From a candidate division FCPU426 bacterium (GTDB lineage Bacteria; Oederibacteriota; JAAXVQ01; JAUVAV01), in contig JAUVAV010000006.1 in assembly GCA_030591525.1 (NCBI GenBank), positions 28,197 to 92,196 of the forward strand: a stretch of DNA of 64,000 nucleotides. The letters are read 5' to 3'. Within the stretch, counting starts at the first letter, position 1; each line of letters begins with the position of its first letter. The notes beneath the pieces were generated by a model. That model saw only the letters and a list, made by a program, of their open reading frames with translations. It searched no databases and had not been told where the DNA came from. Position numbers and translations under genes: made by a program. Positions 27,848-36,455 of the stretch are shown here, one piece after another.

Positions 27848-28495
27848 TTACGACTTTAGCAGACGGGCCATGCTAAATATTAAAATACCCATTGCGCAAA
27901 AAAATAATATTAAACGTATAAAAAAATAAAAACAGGTATTTCTGGACCAGGGTATATTCAATAGGAGGGGCAAACTAACCAAGGTATTCCCCAAAAAAAA
28001 ACTAGTAAAAAATAGCATTCCCAAGTTAATGCTATTTAGTATCAACACCAAAGCCATACCGATTAAAACCGTAGTAATCATAGTCCCGGATGAAACTATC
28101 CCTCTAAAAAAGAAAGGTATAGATAGATGTGAGGCATCACTAATTCTGGCCAAGATAAGTTCCGGTGACCGGCCCGTAGCAAGAAACAGAAAGATAAAAA
28201 CGCACAGCAAGGCGCAGAAAGAAAAAACCAGGCGTTCGGTTAAAAGATCGGGAATAATTGATCCCACCCACCCCAAAAAACCGCCCAAAATTAAAAAACC
28301 CATCCAGCGGCCAAAAAGGTATCCGGCTATGCTGCCGAAAGTCGGACGCATTATGAACTCGCCGTTCAGATTGGGAAAGGGTAAACGAATGGGAGCGGGA
28401 CGCAAGCCCAGGTAAACTACGCTCGCCGTTCCCAAGAAAAAACCGGCCCACGCTAAAACCAAGTAATAATTTCGGAATATCAGGGTGGCAGGCAT
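27848..28495 (-). CDS. Multi-span membrane protein
   Basis: A 215-residue protein with about six hydrophobic helices. The N-terminal pattern (FFLGTASVVYLGLRPAP, then PTFGSIAGYLFGRWMGFLI and GGFLGWVGSII) faintly recalls the UreH/DsbD-like half-channels, in which a first helix with a Pro is followed by a Gly-rich second helix. There are no conserved cysteines to support electron transfer. The start ATG overlaps the stop of the upstream wHTH regulator gene by one base (TAATG), so the regulator and this protein form a unit. A regulated transporter is a fair guess, no more. Confidence 0.7.
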   Translation of the reverse strand: MPATLIFRNYYLVLAWAGFFLGTASVVYLGLRPAPIRLPFPNLNGEFIMRPTFGSIAGYLFGRWMGFLILGGFLGWVGSIIPDLLTERLVFSFCALLCVFIFLFLATGRSPELILARISDASHLSIPFFFRGIVSSGTMITTVLIGMALVLILNSINLGMLFFTSFFLGNTLVSLPLLLNIPWSRNTCFYFFIRLILFFCAMGILIFSMARLLKS

Positions 28496-28893
28496 TAATC
28501 GCTGTCAGTTAGGGGGATTCCGTCTTTTAGCATTTTATAGATGACACGAAGACGTCCTTGGCGTGTTTGGCAAAGAGCTATAAAATCATCTATTATCTTT
28601 TTCATTTTTTTTTCTTGGGGATCGGCATCGGATAAATTAAAACTAAAAAAAGTAGTTCCGCCCTGTTTTTGCTGTTTAATTAATCCGCCTTCACTTAATT
28701 CCCGGATATCCGGCTTCAGTTGTTTAAGCGGACGGTTGAAAATTTTCGACAGCTCATTCAGTGTTAAGTTGGTCTGAGGATTAGCATGAAAGAACCGTAT
28801 TATTTCCCATTTAACAAAAGAATTAATATGCTTTTGGAGAAATCCTTCAATCTCTTCATCAAATTTCATTAAATCATTCATTAAATTAGTCAT
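28495..28893 (-). CDS. Winged-helix (ArsR-like) transcriptional regulator
   Basis: A 132-residue predicted DNA-binding protein. After a helical N-terminus (DLMKFDEEIEGFLQKH) comes a winged helix: VKWEIIRFFHANPQTN, LTLNELSKIFNRPLKQLKPDI, then LIKQQKQGGTTFFSF as wing. No metal-binding cysteines. The frame could begin at ATG 28941, but that codon lies within the apparent promoter; the ATG at 28893 has AAAGG seven bases ahead and I chose it. It is coupled to a membrane protein gene. Likely an autoregulator of that pair. Confidence 0.78.
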   Translation of the reverse strand: MTNLMNDLMKFDEEIEGFLQKHINSFVKWEIIRFFHANPQTNLTLNELSKIFNRPLKQLKPDIRELSEGGLIKQQKQGGTTFFSFNLSDADPQEKKMKKIIDDFIALCQTRQGRLRVIYKMLKDGIPLTDSD

Positions 28894-28939
28894 AATCCAA
28901 CCTTTATTGGTCTCCGGTTTGCACTTGCAGATAGGCAGC

Positions 28940-28968
28940 ATTATTATCCGTCTTCCTTAGAATGTCAA
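28940..28968 (-). promoter_or_regulatory. Promoter of the ArsR-like regulator gene
   Basis: Minus strand TTGACA (28963-28968) and AATAAT (28940-28945), spacing 17 bases. Transcription would begin near 28933, inside the longest reading frame, which supports the shorter protein start at 28893. Confidence 0.65.
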
Positions 28969-29043
28969 GTATTCAAATGGAGCGGCCGGCCGCTCCCATT
29001 ATTCCGCTTGCCAATCCAGACATAATATTTTACATTTACAGTC

Positions 29044-29211
29044 TAGGAGTTTGTCGGACTTAAGTACAAAATCGGATTTTGAGCACTCTTCCCCCTTTGA
29101 AAAAGGGGGATTGAGGGGGATTTTGCATATGAAAGCGGGCGTTTTATTGATTAAATCCCCCCTGCCCCCTTTACAAAAGGGGGAGAATGACTAAAGTCCG
29201 ACAGACTCCTA
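29044..29211. repeat. TGTCGGACTT-framed palindromic element
   Basis: Outer inverted repeat TAGGAGTTTGTCGGACTTAAG... and ...CTAAAGTCCGACAGACTCCTA encloses two inverted copies of a CCCCCTTTGAAAAAGGGGG hairpin with its GATTGAGGGGGATTTT tail. A half element with the same start and the same inner hairpin lies at 42456-42545. Confidence 0.88.
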
Positions 29212-29366
29212 GGAGCCTGAGCATTTAGTCTGATTTTTTTAATTTCTGAGCAATTGAACAATAGAAAATAGACCGCAATTGAGTTTTTTTATTGCTCTAT
29301 TGTTCAATTTTCAATTGCTCTGGAGTTTGAGCAATTAGTCTATGACTAATTGCTCAAACTCCTACC
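29211..29366. repeat. TAGACCGCA-family element, copy B
   Basis: Begins within the last base pairs of the preceding element (CTCCTAGGAGCC junction). It has GGAGCCTGAGCATTTAG, then arms GAGCAATTGAACAATAG and CTATTGTTCAATT around AAAATAGACCGCA, then a second stem GGAGTTTGAGCAATTAG with CTAATTGCTCAAACTCC. Confidence 0.88.
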
Positions 29367-29434
29367 CTCCCCGCGCCGGAGAAGCAGCAACGGGGAATTC
29401 ATCTTGCATTATCCGCTGTGGACATGATTTCTCT

Positions 29435-29466
29435 TAGTAGGGAACGGTCGCAACCGTTCCCTACTA
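29435..29466. repeat. Perfect hairpin just upstream of the GAF kinase gene
   Basis: TAGTAGGGAACGGT, loop CGCA, ACCGTTCCCTACTA: a 14-base-pair stem ending 18 bases before the kinase ATG and just ahead of its GGAG ribosome site. It may be a repeat, a 5'-leader structure, or both. Confidence 0.85.
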
Positions 29467-29484
29467 TAATGTGGAGATTTTGCT

Positions 29485-30822
29485 ATGCGTTATCAATTGG
29501 CTAAATTCAACCAAGCTATTGGAGAGATAAATGCCTCCCTTCACAGCCGAACGGTATTAACGTGTCTGCTGAAATGGACCGGAAAGTTGTTCCACACGGA
29601 TTCCAGTTACGTCTTCCTGCCGGCATCCCATTCTTCCCTGTTTAAAGTTCTAGCCTTAGGAAGCCCCCCACAGCAATCGTTTAAATCATTTCGGATTTCC
29701 AGAAATCAGTGTATCGCGGGATGGGTTTTCAATACCGGAAAATCCAAATTAACCAGAGAGAGTCTCCCTATCCCGGACAGCTTGAAAAAACACGAATCTT
29801 TTCCCGGACCGCACAGCGGAAATCCCAGCACCCCGCCGCCGGTTTCCTTAACCGCCGGAAACACTCTAACCGTCCCCCTTAAAAATAAATCCAAAATCAT
29901 CGGCGTACTGCAGGCTGCGAACCAGCCGCCCTCCCGGGCCTTTAATCACCGGGATCTGAACCAACTTAATATTCTGGCCGCCCATGCCGCGACCGCCTTG
30001 GAAAACGCCCAAAAACTCGAGACGCAACACAGTTCCAATCTTCAGCTTCAGCAGCAAATTAAAACCAGCACCTATCAACTCCGCAAGGCTAATGAAGAAT
30101 TACGCCGGATTGATCTGCTAAAATCCGAAAGTCTTTCCATGGCAGCTCACGAATTAAGGCTTCCGATCACTGTTATCTCAGGATTCTCCAAACTCCTAAT
30201 CCAGGAAAAACCCGGCCCCTTAAATAAAGAACAAGCGGAGTTTTGCGCCATTATTAATAAAAATACCGTTTACATTAATCAGTTGATCATGGACATGCTG
30301 GATTTAACCAAACTTGAAATTGGAAAACTTGAGATGCATTGCGAGGCGATCTCTCTCCAGGACTTGATTAAAGAAGCGGTTCTTGCAATCGAGGGTGGTA
30401 CGCTTGCCGGCCAAAAGCGGATCCTCGTCGGCCTGCCCGCTCCTGATATGATGGTGCATGGTGACCGGCTCCGACTGCTGCAGGTTATCACCAATTTGTT
30501 ATCCAATGCTTTTAAATATTCTCCGCCGGACAGTTCTATTTTCGTCTCGTGTGACTTTGATAAAACCCAGGCCACTATTTCAGTCGAAGATTTGGGCCCG
30601 CCCTTAACCGCAGAGCAATTAGTAAAAGTATTTGATAAATTTTACCGCATTAAAAATTCAACCACTCAAAAAATTCCAGGAAGCGGATTAGGCCTGGCCG
30701 TCTGTCAAAGCATTATTAACAGCCATAACGGCAAAATTTGGGCCGAGCATGGTCCGCGCGGCGGAAACGTATTCCGGTTCCGCCTGCTCCGGGACTCCGG
30801 TCCCGCGATTCCCCCGCTCTAG
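29485..30822 (+). CDS. Cytosolic GAF-domain sensor histidine kinase
   Basis: A 445-residue kinase without membrane spans. Residues ~10-175 form a GAF domain, then a coiled stretch, then HisKA with the phosphoacceptor His222 in SMAAHELRLPITVISGF (the usual Thr after HELR is Leu), N-box NLLSNAFKYSP, and ATP-lid box GSGLGLAVCQSI. The first Gly box reads VEDLGPPLTAEQL where relatives have D.GPGI, so nucleotide binding may be weakened. GGAG lies upstream of ATG 29485. Its stop codon TAG is the first base triplet of a dispersed repeat, so the native C-terminus may have been altered. No partner regulator is adjacent. Confidence 0.88.
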   Translation: MRYQLAKFNQAIGEINASLHSRTVLTCLLKWTGKLFHTDSSYVFLPASHSSLFKVLALGSPPQQSFKSFRISRNQCIAGWVFNTGKSKLTRESLPIPDSLKKHESFPGPHSGNPSTPPPVSLTAGNTLTVPLKNKSKIIGVLQAANQPPSRAFNHRDLNQLNILAAHAATALENAQKLETQHSSNLQLQQQIKTSTYQLRKANEELRRIDLLKSESLSMAAHELRLPITVISGFSKLLIQEKPGPLNKEQAEFCAIINKNTVYINQLIMDMLDLTKLEIGKLEMHCEAISLQDLIKEAVLAIEGGTLAGQKRILVGLPAPDMMVHGDRLRLLQVITNLLSNAFKYSPPDSSIFVSCDFDKTQATISVEDLGPPLTAEQLVKVFDKFYRIKNSTTQKIPGSGLGLAVCQSIINSHNGKIWAEHGPRGGNVFRFRLLRDSGPAIPPL

Positions 30823-30955
30823 GAGCCTGAGCAATTTGTTGCTCAGGCTCCTAGAGCATTTGAGATTCGATAGTAGAAATTAGATAAAATATCTCAAATG
30901 CGGTCTACTTTCTACTATCTACTCTCAAAAATCAGACTAAACGCTCAAGCTCCTT
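30820..30955. repeat. TAGACCGCA-family element, copy C (inverted), overlapping a stop codon
   Basis: Opens with a 15-base-pair perfect stem (TAGGAGCCTGAGCAA, TTTG, TTGCTCAGGCTCCTA; 30820-30853). The TAG is the stop of the GAF kinase. It continues with GCATTTGAGATT and TAGTAGAAAT... and TGCGGTCTACTTTCTACTA, the inverted form of the family core, and ends GACTAAACGCTCAAGCTCC. Confidence 0.88.
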
Positions 30956-30958
30956 ACC

Positions 30959-31240
30959 CTACTTAAACAGGGGCCAGGTAAAAGCAAAAAAAACCACGTA
31001 GAGAATCGCGGCCAGGCTGCCACCCAGCCCCATTAATGAATGCCGGGTAAAAATCAGGACCAGCGCAGCGCTTACGCCCACCAGAAAAGTAATCAGCGAG
31101 TATAAACCGGCCGCGGTATAAGGAATCGGAGTAATAAAAAGCACCCAAATGTATGAAAGTAAAAAGACCCCGAAAAAAATCCCTAATCCCTGCAGAAACT
31201 GACGCCGCTCCGCTTTGACCGTACTGTGTTTTTTCTTCAT
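30959..31240 (-). CDS. Small three-span membrane protein
   Basis: A 93-residue protein with a basic N-terminus (MKKKHSTVKAERRQ) and three hydrophobic helices (GIFFGVFLLSYIWVLFI, YSLITFLVGVSAALVLIF, GGSLAAILYVVFFAFTW). AAGGAG eight bases before the ATG supports translation. It begins 21 bases after the rarA stop on the same strand. No family recognised. Confidence 0.72.
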   Translation of the reverse strand: MKKKHSTVKAERRQFLQGLGIFFGVFLLSYIWVLFITPIPYTAAGLYSLITFLVGVSAALVLIFTRHSLMGLGGSLAAILYVVFFAFTWPLFK

Positions 31241-31261
31241 TATTCACACTCCTTTTTATAT

Positions 31262-32629
31262 TTAACCCGCGCTGCAACCGCCTTCCGGCCGTGGCTCAGG
31301 CTTTTTACGCGCCGCCCTGCGGCCTTGCAGCCGCGCTTCCAATTCGCTGCGTTTTTCACCCTCCCAGCCCAGATCCCCCGGCTGGTAAAAGCGCTGATCC
31401 CGCAATTTATCAGGAAGATAATCATCCGGAGTCCAATGGTCTTTATAATCATGGGCGTAACGGTATCCCCGGCCGTATCCCAGAGACCGCATCAAAGACG
31501 TGGGTGCGTTGCGGATATGCAGTGGAACTTCCTGCTCCCCTTGCTGATTGATAACCTGCCGGACTTTTTGATAACCGGTTTCCAGCGCGTTGCTTTTGGG
31601 CGCGAGGGCCAGATAAACGGCTAATTCAGCCAGAGCCAGTTTCCCTTCCGGCAGTCCGATAAAATCAAAAGTTTGCTGCGCGGCCGCCGCCATGAGCAGC
31701 GCCCGCGGATCAGCCAATCCGATATCTTCGCCGGCCATACGCGCCATGCGCCGCAGAAGAAAGCGGGCGTCTTCCCCGGCCTCGAGCATTCGGCCCAACC
31801 AGTAAAGCGCGGCGTCAGGATCAGAACCGCGTATGCTCTTATGGAGCGCGGAAATGAGATTATAATGCTCTTCACCGGATTTATCATACCGCAAGGCCTT
31901 CTGCTGCACAGCCTTCTCGATCAGGGGCAAGGTAATACCACGGGTCTGTGTTTTCCGGATAAGGTTGGCGGCCATTTCCAGCCCATTAAGCGCGGTGCGC
32001 GCGTCTCCGTGAGCGCTCTCGGCCAGGTATTTAAGGCTCTGGTCATCCGCTTCCAATCCCATATCGCCCAAACCGCGTCCGGCTTCCGTTAAGGCCCGTT
32101 GAAGAATCAAGCGCAAGTGGCGCTCATCTAATGACTTAAGCACAAATACCCGGCAGCGGGAAAGCAGTGCGGAATTCACTTCAAAGGAAGGATTCTCAGT
32201 AGTGGCCCCCATCAGGATAATTATGCCGCGTTCCACAAAAGGCAGAAAGGCATCCTGCTGGGCTTTATTAAACCGGTGTATCTCATCAATAAAAAGAATC
32301 GTACGGCGCTGATGATATTTCAAAAGATCCCGGGCCTCGGCCATCACCTCTCTAAGCTCCTTGATTCCCGCAGTAACTGCGGAAAAGGAACGAAAGGCCG
32401 CTCCCGTGTGCCCGGCAACAACCATGGCAATCGTGGTCTTGCCTGATCCCGGAGGTCCCCAAAATATCAGGGACGGCACTTGATCGTTCTCTATTGCCTG
32501 ACGCAGCGCCTGGCCCGGCCCCAGGAAATGGTCCTGCCCTAATATCTCATCCAGGCTCCGGGGACGCATACGGTCGGCCAAGGGCGCGTCCCCGGGGTCC
32601 GTATTCCAAGCATGGTCAAAAAGATCCAT
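31262..32629 (-). CDS. rarA: Replication-associated recombination protein RarA (MgsA) AAA+ ATPase
   Basis: A clamp-loader-like AAA+ protein acting at stalled replication forks. It starts MDLFDHAW, has [16 protein letters not shown], Walker [11 protein letters not shown], Walker [17 protein letters not shown], sensor 1 [12 protein letters not shown], and the C-terminal RarA signature [19 protein letters not shown] and [12 protein letters not shown]. The frame is open from ATG 32653, but CGGAG stands before ATG 32629, which matches the family start (455 residues). The C-terminus carries an extra Arg/Lys-rich tail. It overlaps nothing but follows the DUF1015 gene closely. Confidence 0.95.
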   Translation of the reverse strand: MDLFDHAWNTDPGDAPLADRMRPRSLDEILGQDHFLGPGQALRQAIENDQVPSLIFWGPPGSGKTTIAMVVAGHTGAAFRSFSAVTAGIKELREVMAEARDLLKYHQRRTILFIDEIHRFNKAQQDAFLPFVERGIIILMGATTENPSFEVNSALLSRCRVFVLKSLDERHLRLILQRALTEAGRGLGDMGLEADDQSLKYLAESAHGDARTALNGLEMAANLIRKTQTRGITLPLIEKAVQQKALRYDKSGEEHYNLISALHKSIRGSDPDAALYWLGRMLEAGEDARFLLRRMARMAGEDIGLADPRALLMAAAAQQTFDFIGLPEGKLALAELAVYLALAPKSNALETGYQKVRQVINQQGEQEVPLHIRNAPTSLMRSLGYGRGYRYAHDYKDHWTPDDYLPDKLRDQRFYQPGDLGWEGEKRSELEARLQGRRAARKKPEPRPEGGCSAG

Positions 32630-32642
32630 GAGAGACTCCGCT

Positions 32643-33959
32643 TCAGCCCACATCTCCCGAATTAATCGGATTCATAACCAGACCGGTAACTAATTTGGGC
32701 AAAAAGTAAGTGGATTTCTGCGGCATAATTTCACCCTGCCGGGCTAAATCCCAAATAGCCTTTAAATTCGGCAGGCCGGGAAGAAAAGCCGCTTGCGCCT
32801 TCCCCTGGTCAACCACCCGCTGGACTTCGGCGAGATCATGAGAAAAAGTAATCCGGCCCGGTTCCTCGCCGGGACGAATACCCAGCAAATCATCCAGGAT
32901 CAGGAGGTTGAGCAGTACAACATCCAACCGGCCATAGATACGGGAATGGTTGGCTATACGAGCCATAATCCGGGTAACAAAGTCACCGCTTTTTAACTTC
33001 AAGAGGCAGGCGCCGTCTCCCGCCCGGCCCAGAAAACCGATAACCGGATTTTTCTCTACATTGGCCGACCTGGTCTGGGCCGCCGTCAAACCGGATACAG
33101 CGTCTACTTTTTCAATTTCAAAATTCTTTTTAATCTCCTTCCAGAATCGCCGCCAAGTCACTTGGGACACTCCCTGAATAAGCCGGTAAACCGGCCAAAC
33201 CGTTAAGCCCGGATCATGCGTATCCGTCAGGCACATCATAACGGAATCGGCCGCGTCTTCGCCGGGCCGGGAAAATTCTTTCTGATAGGCCAGGGCGGTC
33301 GCGTAGCGGTGATGGCCGTCGGCAATCATAAGTTTCTTGCCCTGAAATCTTTTTTGCAGATCTGCAATATTCGCAGGTTTGGTTATAACCCAAAGCCGCT
33401 GGCGGCAGCCCGACCAATCGTTGAAATCATAAACCGGCGCACCCTGCATGGCCCGGTCTAAAATCCGGCTGATATTTTCCGATGAATCACGGTAAAGTGA
33501 AAAAATTGGAGAAAAGCCGACTCCCGTTTCCCGCAACAGGTTCAAGCGGTCCGTCTTGGGTCCGGCAAAGGTTTTTTCATGGGCAAATATTTTCCGCTCA
33601 CTAAAGGGCTCTAATTTCACCCGGGTTAATAAGCCGGTGAATTCCCGGCTTGTTCCCCGGGGATCGAGGTACGCGGTTTTTTGTATATATAAGGCCGGTT
33701 TAGATTCCTTGATTAACACCTCATCAGCCAGCCACTGGTTTAAAGTACGGCGGGCCCGGCTATACCGGTTACGCTCGGCAGTATCAGCGGAGGTAGTCTT
33801 CCCCAGTTCCAACCGGATAATATTTTTCGCATGCCTACGGTAAAAGCGCTGCTGGTCGCAGGAGGAAATGATATCATAAGGCGGTGTAACCAGCCGGGAC
33901 ATCTCCCGGCCATAAGCGGAAGCAAAACGCAAACCCCGGAAAGGCGTCAAGCGGGCCAT
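32643..33959 (-). CDS. DUF1015 family protein
   Basis: A 438-residue cytoplasmic protein of the DUF1015 (COG4198) family. Signatures: PFRGLRFASAYGREMSRLVTPPYDII at the start (quoted here in parts: PFRGLRFAS, LVTPPYDII), KIFAHEKTFAGPKTDRLNL, and LMIADGHHRYATAL with the conserved DGHHR. The family is widespread and its reaction is unknown. The start ATG overlaps the stop of the cyclic-nucleotide-binding protein gene by one base, so these two are translationally coupled. Next downstream is rarA. Confidence 0.9.
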   Translation of the reverse strand: MARLTPFRGLRFASAYGREMSRLVTPPYDIISSCDQQRFYRRHAKNIIRLELGKTTSADTAERNRYSRARRTLNQWLADEVLIKESKPALYIQKTAYLDPRGTSREFTGLLTRVKLEPFSERKIFAHEKTFAGPKTDRLNLLRETGVGFSPIFSLYRDSSENISRILDRAMQGAPVYDFNDWSGCRQRLWVITKPANIADLQKRFQGKKLMIADGHHRYATALAYQKEFSRPGEDAADSVMMCLTDTHDPGLTVWPVYRLIQGVSQVTWRRFWKEIKKNFEIEKVDAVSGLTAAQTRSANVEKNPVIGFLGRAGDGACLLKLKSGDFVTRIMARIANHSRIYGRLDVVLLNLLILDDLLGIRPGEEPGRITFSHDLAEVQRVVDQGKAQAAFLPGLPNLKAIWDLARQGEIMPQKSTYFLPKLVTGLVMNPINSGDVG

Positions 33960-34444
33960 TATTCTTTTCTCTCGGACTGCTGCTTGATACGGTCTTTCCA
34001 GGTAGTCATAGCCACAATTTCTTCATTGGTGTTGCGAAGCCGCTGGGAAAGAATAGTGATAATCTGAGTTAAAAGCTTATACGCCAAGGGCAAATCCTGC
34101 TGCAGCATTTCATCAAAACGATCTTTGTTAATCACCATGCAACGGGTTTCATCCAAAGCTATAACATTGGCGGAATAGGGCAGATTATCAAACAGCGACA
34201 TCTCACCAAAAATGGATTGCGCACCCAAAGAAGTAATAATTTTAGCTTCTTTACCTTCCACTTTTTTAGTCACGCGAATCCTGCCTTTTACGATAATAAA
34301 CAGGGCGCCGCCTAGTTTGCCTTCTTCCAGAATTACCGTATTCGCAGGAAAAAGCTTAATGTGGGCCAGGTTGAATATTTTTTCAAGCTGCTTCTCGCTC
34401 AAATCCTCGAAAATATTAATGGTTCTAAGAAGGCTGATTTCCAT
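33959..34444 (-). CDS. Cyclic-nucleotide-binding-domain protein without the phosphate-binding Arg
   Basis: A 161-residue single-domain protein: IFEDLSEKQLEKI, then a beta-roll (VILEEGKLGGALFIIVKGRIRVT) and the phosphate cassette IFGEMSLFDNLPYSANV. Ligand-binding members have Arg-Ser/Thr-Ala after the Pro; here Tyr replaces Arg, so cAMP or cGMP may not bind in the usual way. No HTH follows, so it is not a CRP-type regulator. I chose ATG 34444, which has GAGGGG six bases ahead, over ATG 34450. Coupled to the DUF1015 gene. Confidence 0.87.
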   Translation of the reverse strand: MEISLLRTINIFEDLSEKQLEKIFNLAHIKLFPANTVILEEGKLGGALFIIVKGRIRVTKKVEGKEAKIITSLGAQSIFGEMSLFDNLPYSANVIALDETRCMVINKDRFDEMLQQDLPLAYKLLTQIITILSQRLRNTNEEIVAMTTWKDRIKQQSERKE

Positions 34445-34537
34445 CTCCATCCCCTCTTTCTTGTCCGGTTAATTGAACGGACATCCCATCATCTGTTTTT
34501 TTAATCCCTCTAAAGCTAAAATATACCGCCACGGGAC

Positions 34538-34565
34538 GTAGGGGCGCATGGCCGTGCGCCCCTAC
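34538..34565. repeat. GTAGGGGCG-family palindrome, variant core
   Basis: Arms GTAGGGGCGCA and TGCGCCCCTAC are perfect; the six-base centre TGGCCG is not self-complementary throughout. The left flank CCACGGGAC matches the flank of the copy at 19757. Confidence 0.9.
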
Positions 34566-34581
34566 TCATCACACTACCGGG

Positions 34582-35094
34582 TTAATATTTTATCCTCAAA
34601 ACCTCCAGCTTGGCACATACCTGATCCCGGACTTTATCTTCATCCCTCAGTTCCCGGGACTCAAGCCGGTATATGCTTTGATCCGGAACCCGGTTCATAC
34701 TGCCCAGCGCCACCGCTAATGACCCACCCACGGCAAAGCCGATAATCATCCAGGTATTCGCCTGGCGAAACTCGGTGGGAAATTGCCCCTGCACCATGGA
34801 GTCAATGGACATAACGGTCAGATAGCTGTAAAATGCGGTAAACGGCAGTGAAACCAGGAAATGAACCTCAAAATCCTTAAACGTATTGTTTTCCTCGTAA
34901 AGCCTGGCACTCGTCGTATTTCCGTTATCCTCAACCCTTGCGCTGCTCCCGGCCTGGTGAATCTCTTCAATCTTCCTCTCGTCGCAAGCTGTGGTTGGTA
35001 AGGGTGATGAGACAGGCTGCTCAGCCTGGATGCCTATAGCATTAAGCAAGCTAATTGAACCTAAAATGACGATAGCGAAAAATCGCTTGTTCAA
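34582..35094 (-). CDS. Hypothetical exported/membrane protein
   Basis: A 170-residue protein of no recognised family. N-terminus MNKRFFAIVILGSISLLNAIGIQAE looks like a signal peptide; a polar region with one Cys follows; two hydrophobic segments (FLVSLPFTAFYSYLTVM and TWMIIGFAVGGSLAVAL) lie near the middle; the C-terminal 45 residues are charged. The start is TTG at 35094, three bases after the hisG stop, with AAGGTGG from the hisG end as ribosome site. Coupling to hisG looks accidental in function. Confidence 0.65.
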   Translation of the reverse strand: MNKRFFAIVILGSISLLNAIGIQAEQPVSSPLPTTACDERKIEEIHQAGSSARVEDNGNTTSARLYEENNTFKDFEVHFLVSLPFTAFYSYLTVMSIDSMVQGQFPTEFRQANTWMIIGFAVGGSLAVALGSMNRVPDQSIYRLESRELRDEDKVRDQVCAKLEVLRIKY

Positions 35095-35097
35095 TAT

Positions 35098-35967
35098 CTA
35101 CACTACCACCTTGTTTAAAGGATATTCAATAATCCCCTGGGCTCCGGCGCTTTTTAATTTCGGAATAATATCCCGAACTACTTTTTCATCTATGATGGTC
35201 TCAACATCCAGCCATTGACCGTCCGTTAATCCGGCAATAGTCGGTTTGAGCAGAGCCGGAATTAAACTCAATATTTTTTCCAGGTCGGTCTTTCGCACAT
35301 TCATTTTAAGACCCACTTTTACTTCCGCCAAAAGGGCGCCTTGAAGCAGAATATTCAAGTTCTCAATTTTTTCCCTTTTTTTCTGATTTTTCCAGGCCTG
35401 CCGGTTGGCGATTAAAAGCGTGGTAGATGAAAAAATAGTTTCAACTATCCGCAGCTTATTGGCACGCAAGGAGCTTCCGGTCTCGGTTAGTTCTACCACC
35501 GCGTCGGCCAGCCGAGGCGGTTTGGCCTCCGTCGCCCCCCAGGAAAATTCCACTTCCGCCTTAACCTTTTTTTTCCTCAAATAATCTTTGACAACATTCA
35601 CAAGTTCGGTCGCGACACGTTTGCCGCTTAAGTCCCGGACCGATCGAACGGGAGAATTTTCAGGCACGGCCAGCACCCAGCGTACCGGACGCAGACCCTG
35701 TTTGGCATAAATCAATTCTGAAACTTTATGCACCCGGGACCCGTTTTCCGCCGTCCAGTCCGCTCCGGTCAGCCCGGCATCCAGATCGCCGGATTCTACA
35801 TAGCGGGGAATCTCCTGGGCCCGTACCAGCATAAGCTGTATCTCGGGATCGTCAATCTCGGGATAATAACTCCGGGCACTGCCCGTAATCACATAACCCG
35901 CCTTTTTCATTAAAGCCACTGTTGATTCTTTTAGACTTCCGGCCGGCAAAGCTAATTTCAGAAGCAC
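35098..35967 (-). CDS. hisG: ATP phosphoribosyltransferase (long form)
   Basis: First enzyme of histidine biosynthesis, joining ATP and PRPP. The 289-residue length and the C-terminal regulatory domain (AEVKVGLKMNVRKTDLEKIL to the end) make it the long, histidine-inhibited form. It starts LLKLALPAGSLKESTVALM, has DAGLTGADW, and the PRPP loop around ADAVVELTETGSSLRANKL. The start is GTG at 35967 with AAGGGG seven bases ahead. No other his genes are near, so it is detached from any histidine operon in this window. Confidence 0.95.
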   Translation of the reverse strand: MLLKLALPAGSLKESTVALMKKAGYVITGSARSYYPEIDDPEIQLMLVRAQEIPRYVESGDLDAGLTGADWTAENGSRVHKVSELIYAKQGLRPVRWVLAVPENSPVRSVRDLSGKRVATELVNVVKDYLRKKKVKAEVEFSWGATEAKPPRLADAVVELTETGSSLRANKLRIVETIFSSTTLLIANRQAWKNQKKREKIENLNILLQGALLAEVKVGLKMNVRKTDLEKILSLIPALLKPTIAGLTDGQWLDVETIIDEKVVRDIIPKLKSAGAQGIIEYPLNKVVV

Positions 35968-36455
35968 TTTCAGCCCCTTTGGATTATTTTTCTTTACCTT
36001 ATATCATTGTCATACCGCTTGCGCAAGAATTTTATTTGACTTTTATTGATTAACAGGTATGATAATTTTTTTAAAATTAGTTTCCGTTGCGGAGTATATT
36101 TTCCTGAAATTGTCATTTCGAGGCGAAGCCGAGAAATCTCCAAAAGTCCTTTTAAATTCAGCATTCTCGTGGAGATTCCTCGCTAACGCTCGGAATGACA
36201 AACACGGAAAGGTCAGCTATGCTTTTTCGAAGTATCGTCATTCCGGCATGATTTTAGCCGGAATCCAGAAAAACACTGTAATATAAACAAAGATACTTCC
36301 TGGATACCGGCTTTCGCCGGTATGACGAGCTTAACTTTTCTTTCCGCAACAGGAACTAATTGCAGCGCAGGCCAAAGCCTGCGGCCAGCAATACAGGATC
36401 GTATCAATCCTGTAATTCGACTATATTAGCAAGTAATTCAAAGGACCCCGCAAAC
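35968..36455. other. Divergent gap between hisG and the PASTA gene
   Basis: Dominated by the 284-base nested element at 36076-36359. The flanks must contain promoters for both directions, but I see no convincing consensus pair. Confidence 0.6.
36076..36359. repeat. Nested palindromic element with two inner hairpins
   Basis: Outer ends ATTAGTTTCCGTTGCGGA (36076-36093) and TTTCCGCAACAGGAACTAAT (36340-36359) are inverted copies. Inside lie two separate GTCAT...ATGAC hairpins: 36112-36199 (GTCATTTCGAGGC... to CGGAATGAC) and 36237-36326 (GTCATTCCGGCATG... to CCGGTATGAC). The same outer ends enclose a single hairpin at 55491. Confidence 0.88.

Larger units (their letters stand above)
28942..29484. 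other. Gene-free stretch packed with repeats
   Basis: Apart from the promoter at its left end it is almost wholly repeats: a TGTCGGACTT-framed element (29044-29211), a TAGACCGCA-family element (29211-29366) and a 32-base hairpin (29435-29466). No gene seen. Confidence 0.8.
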
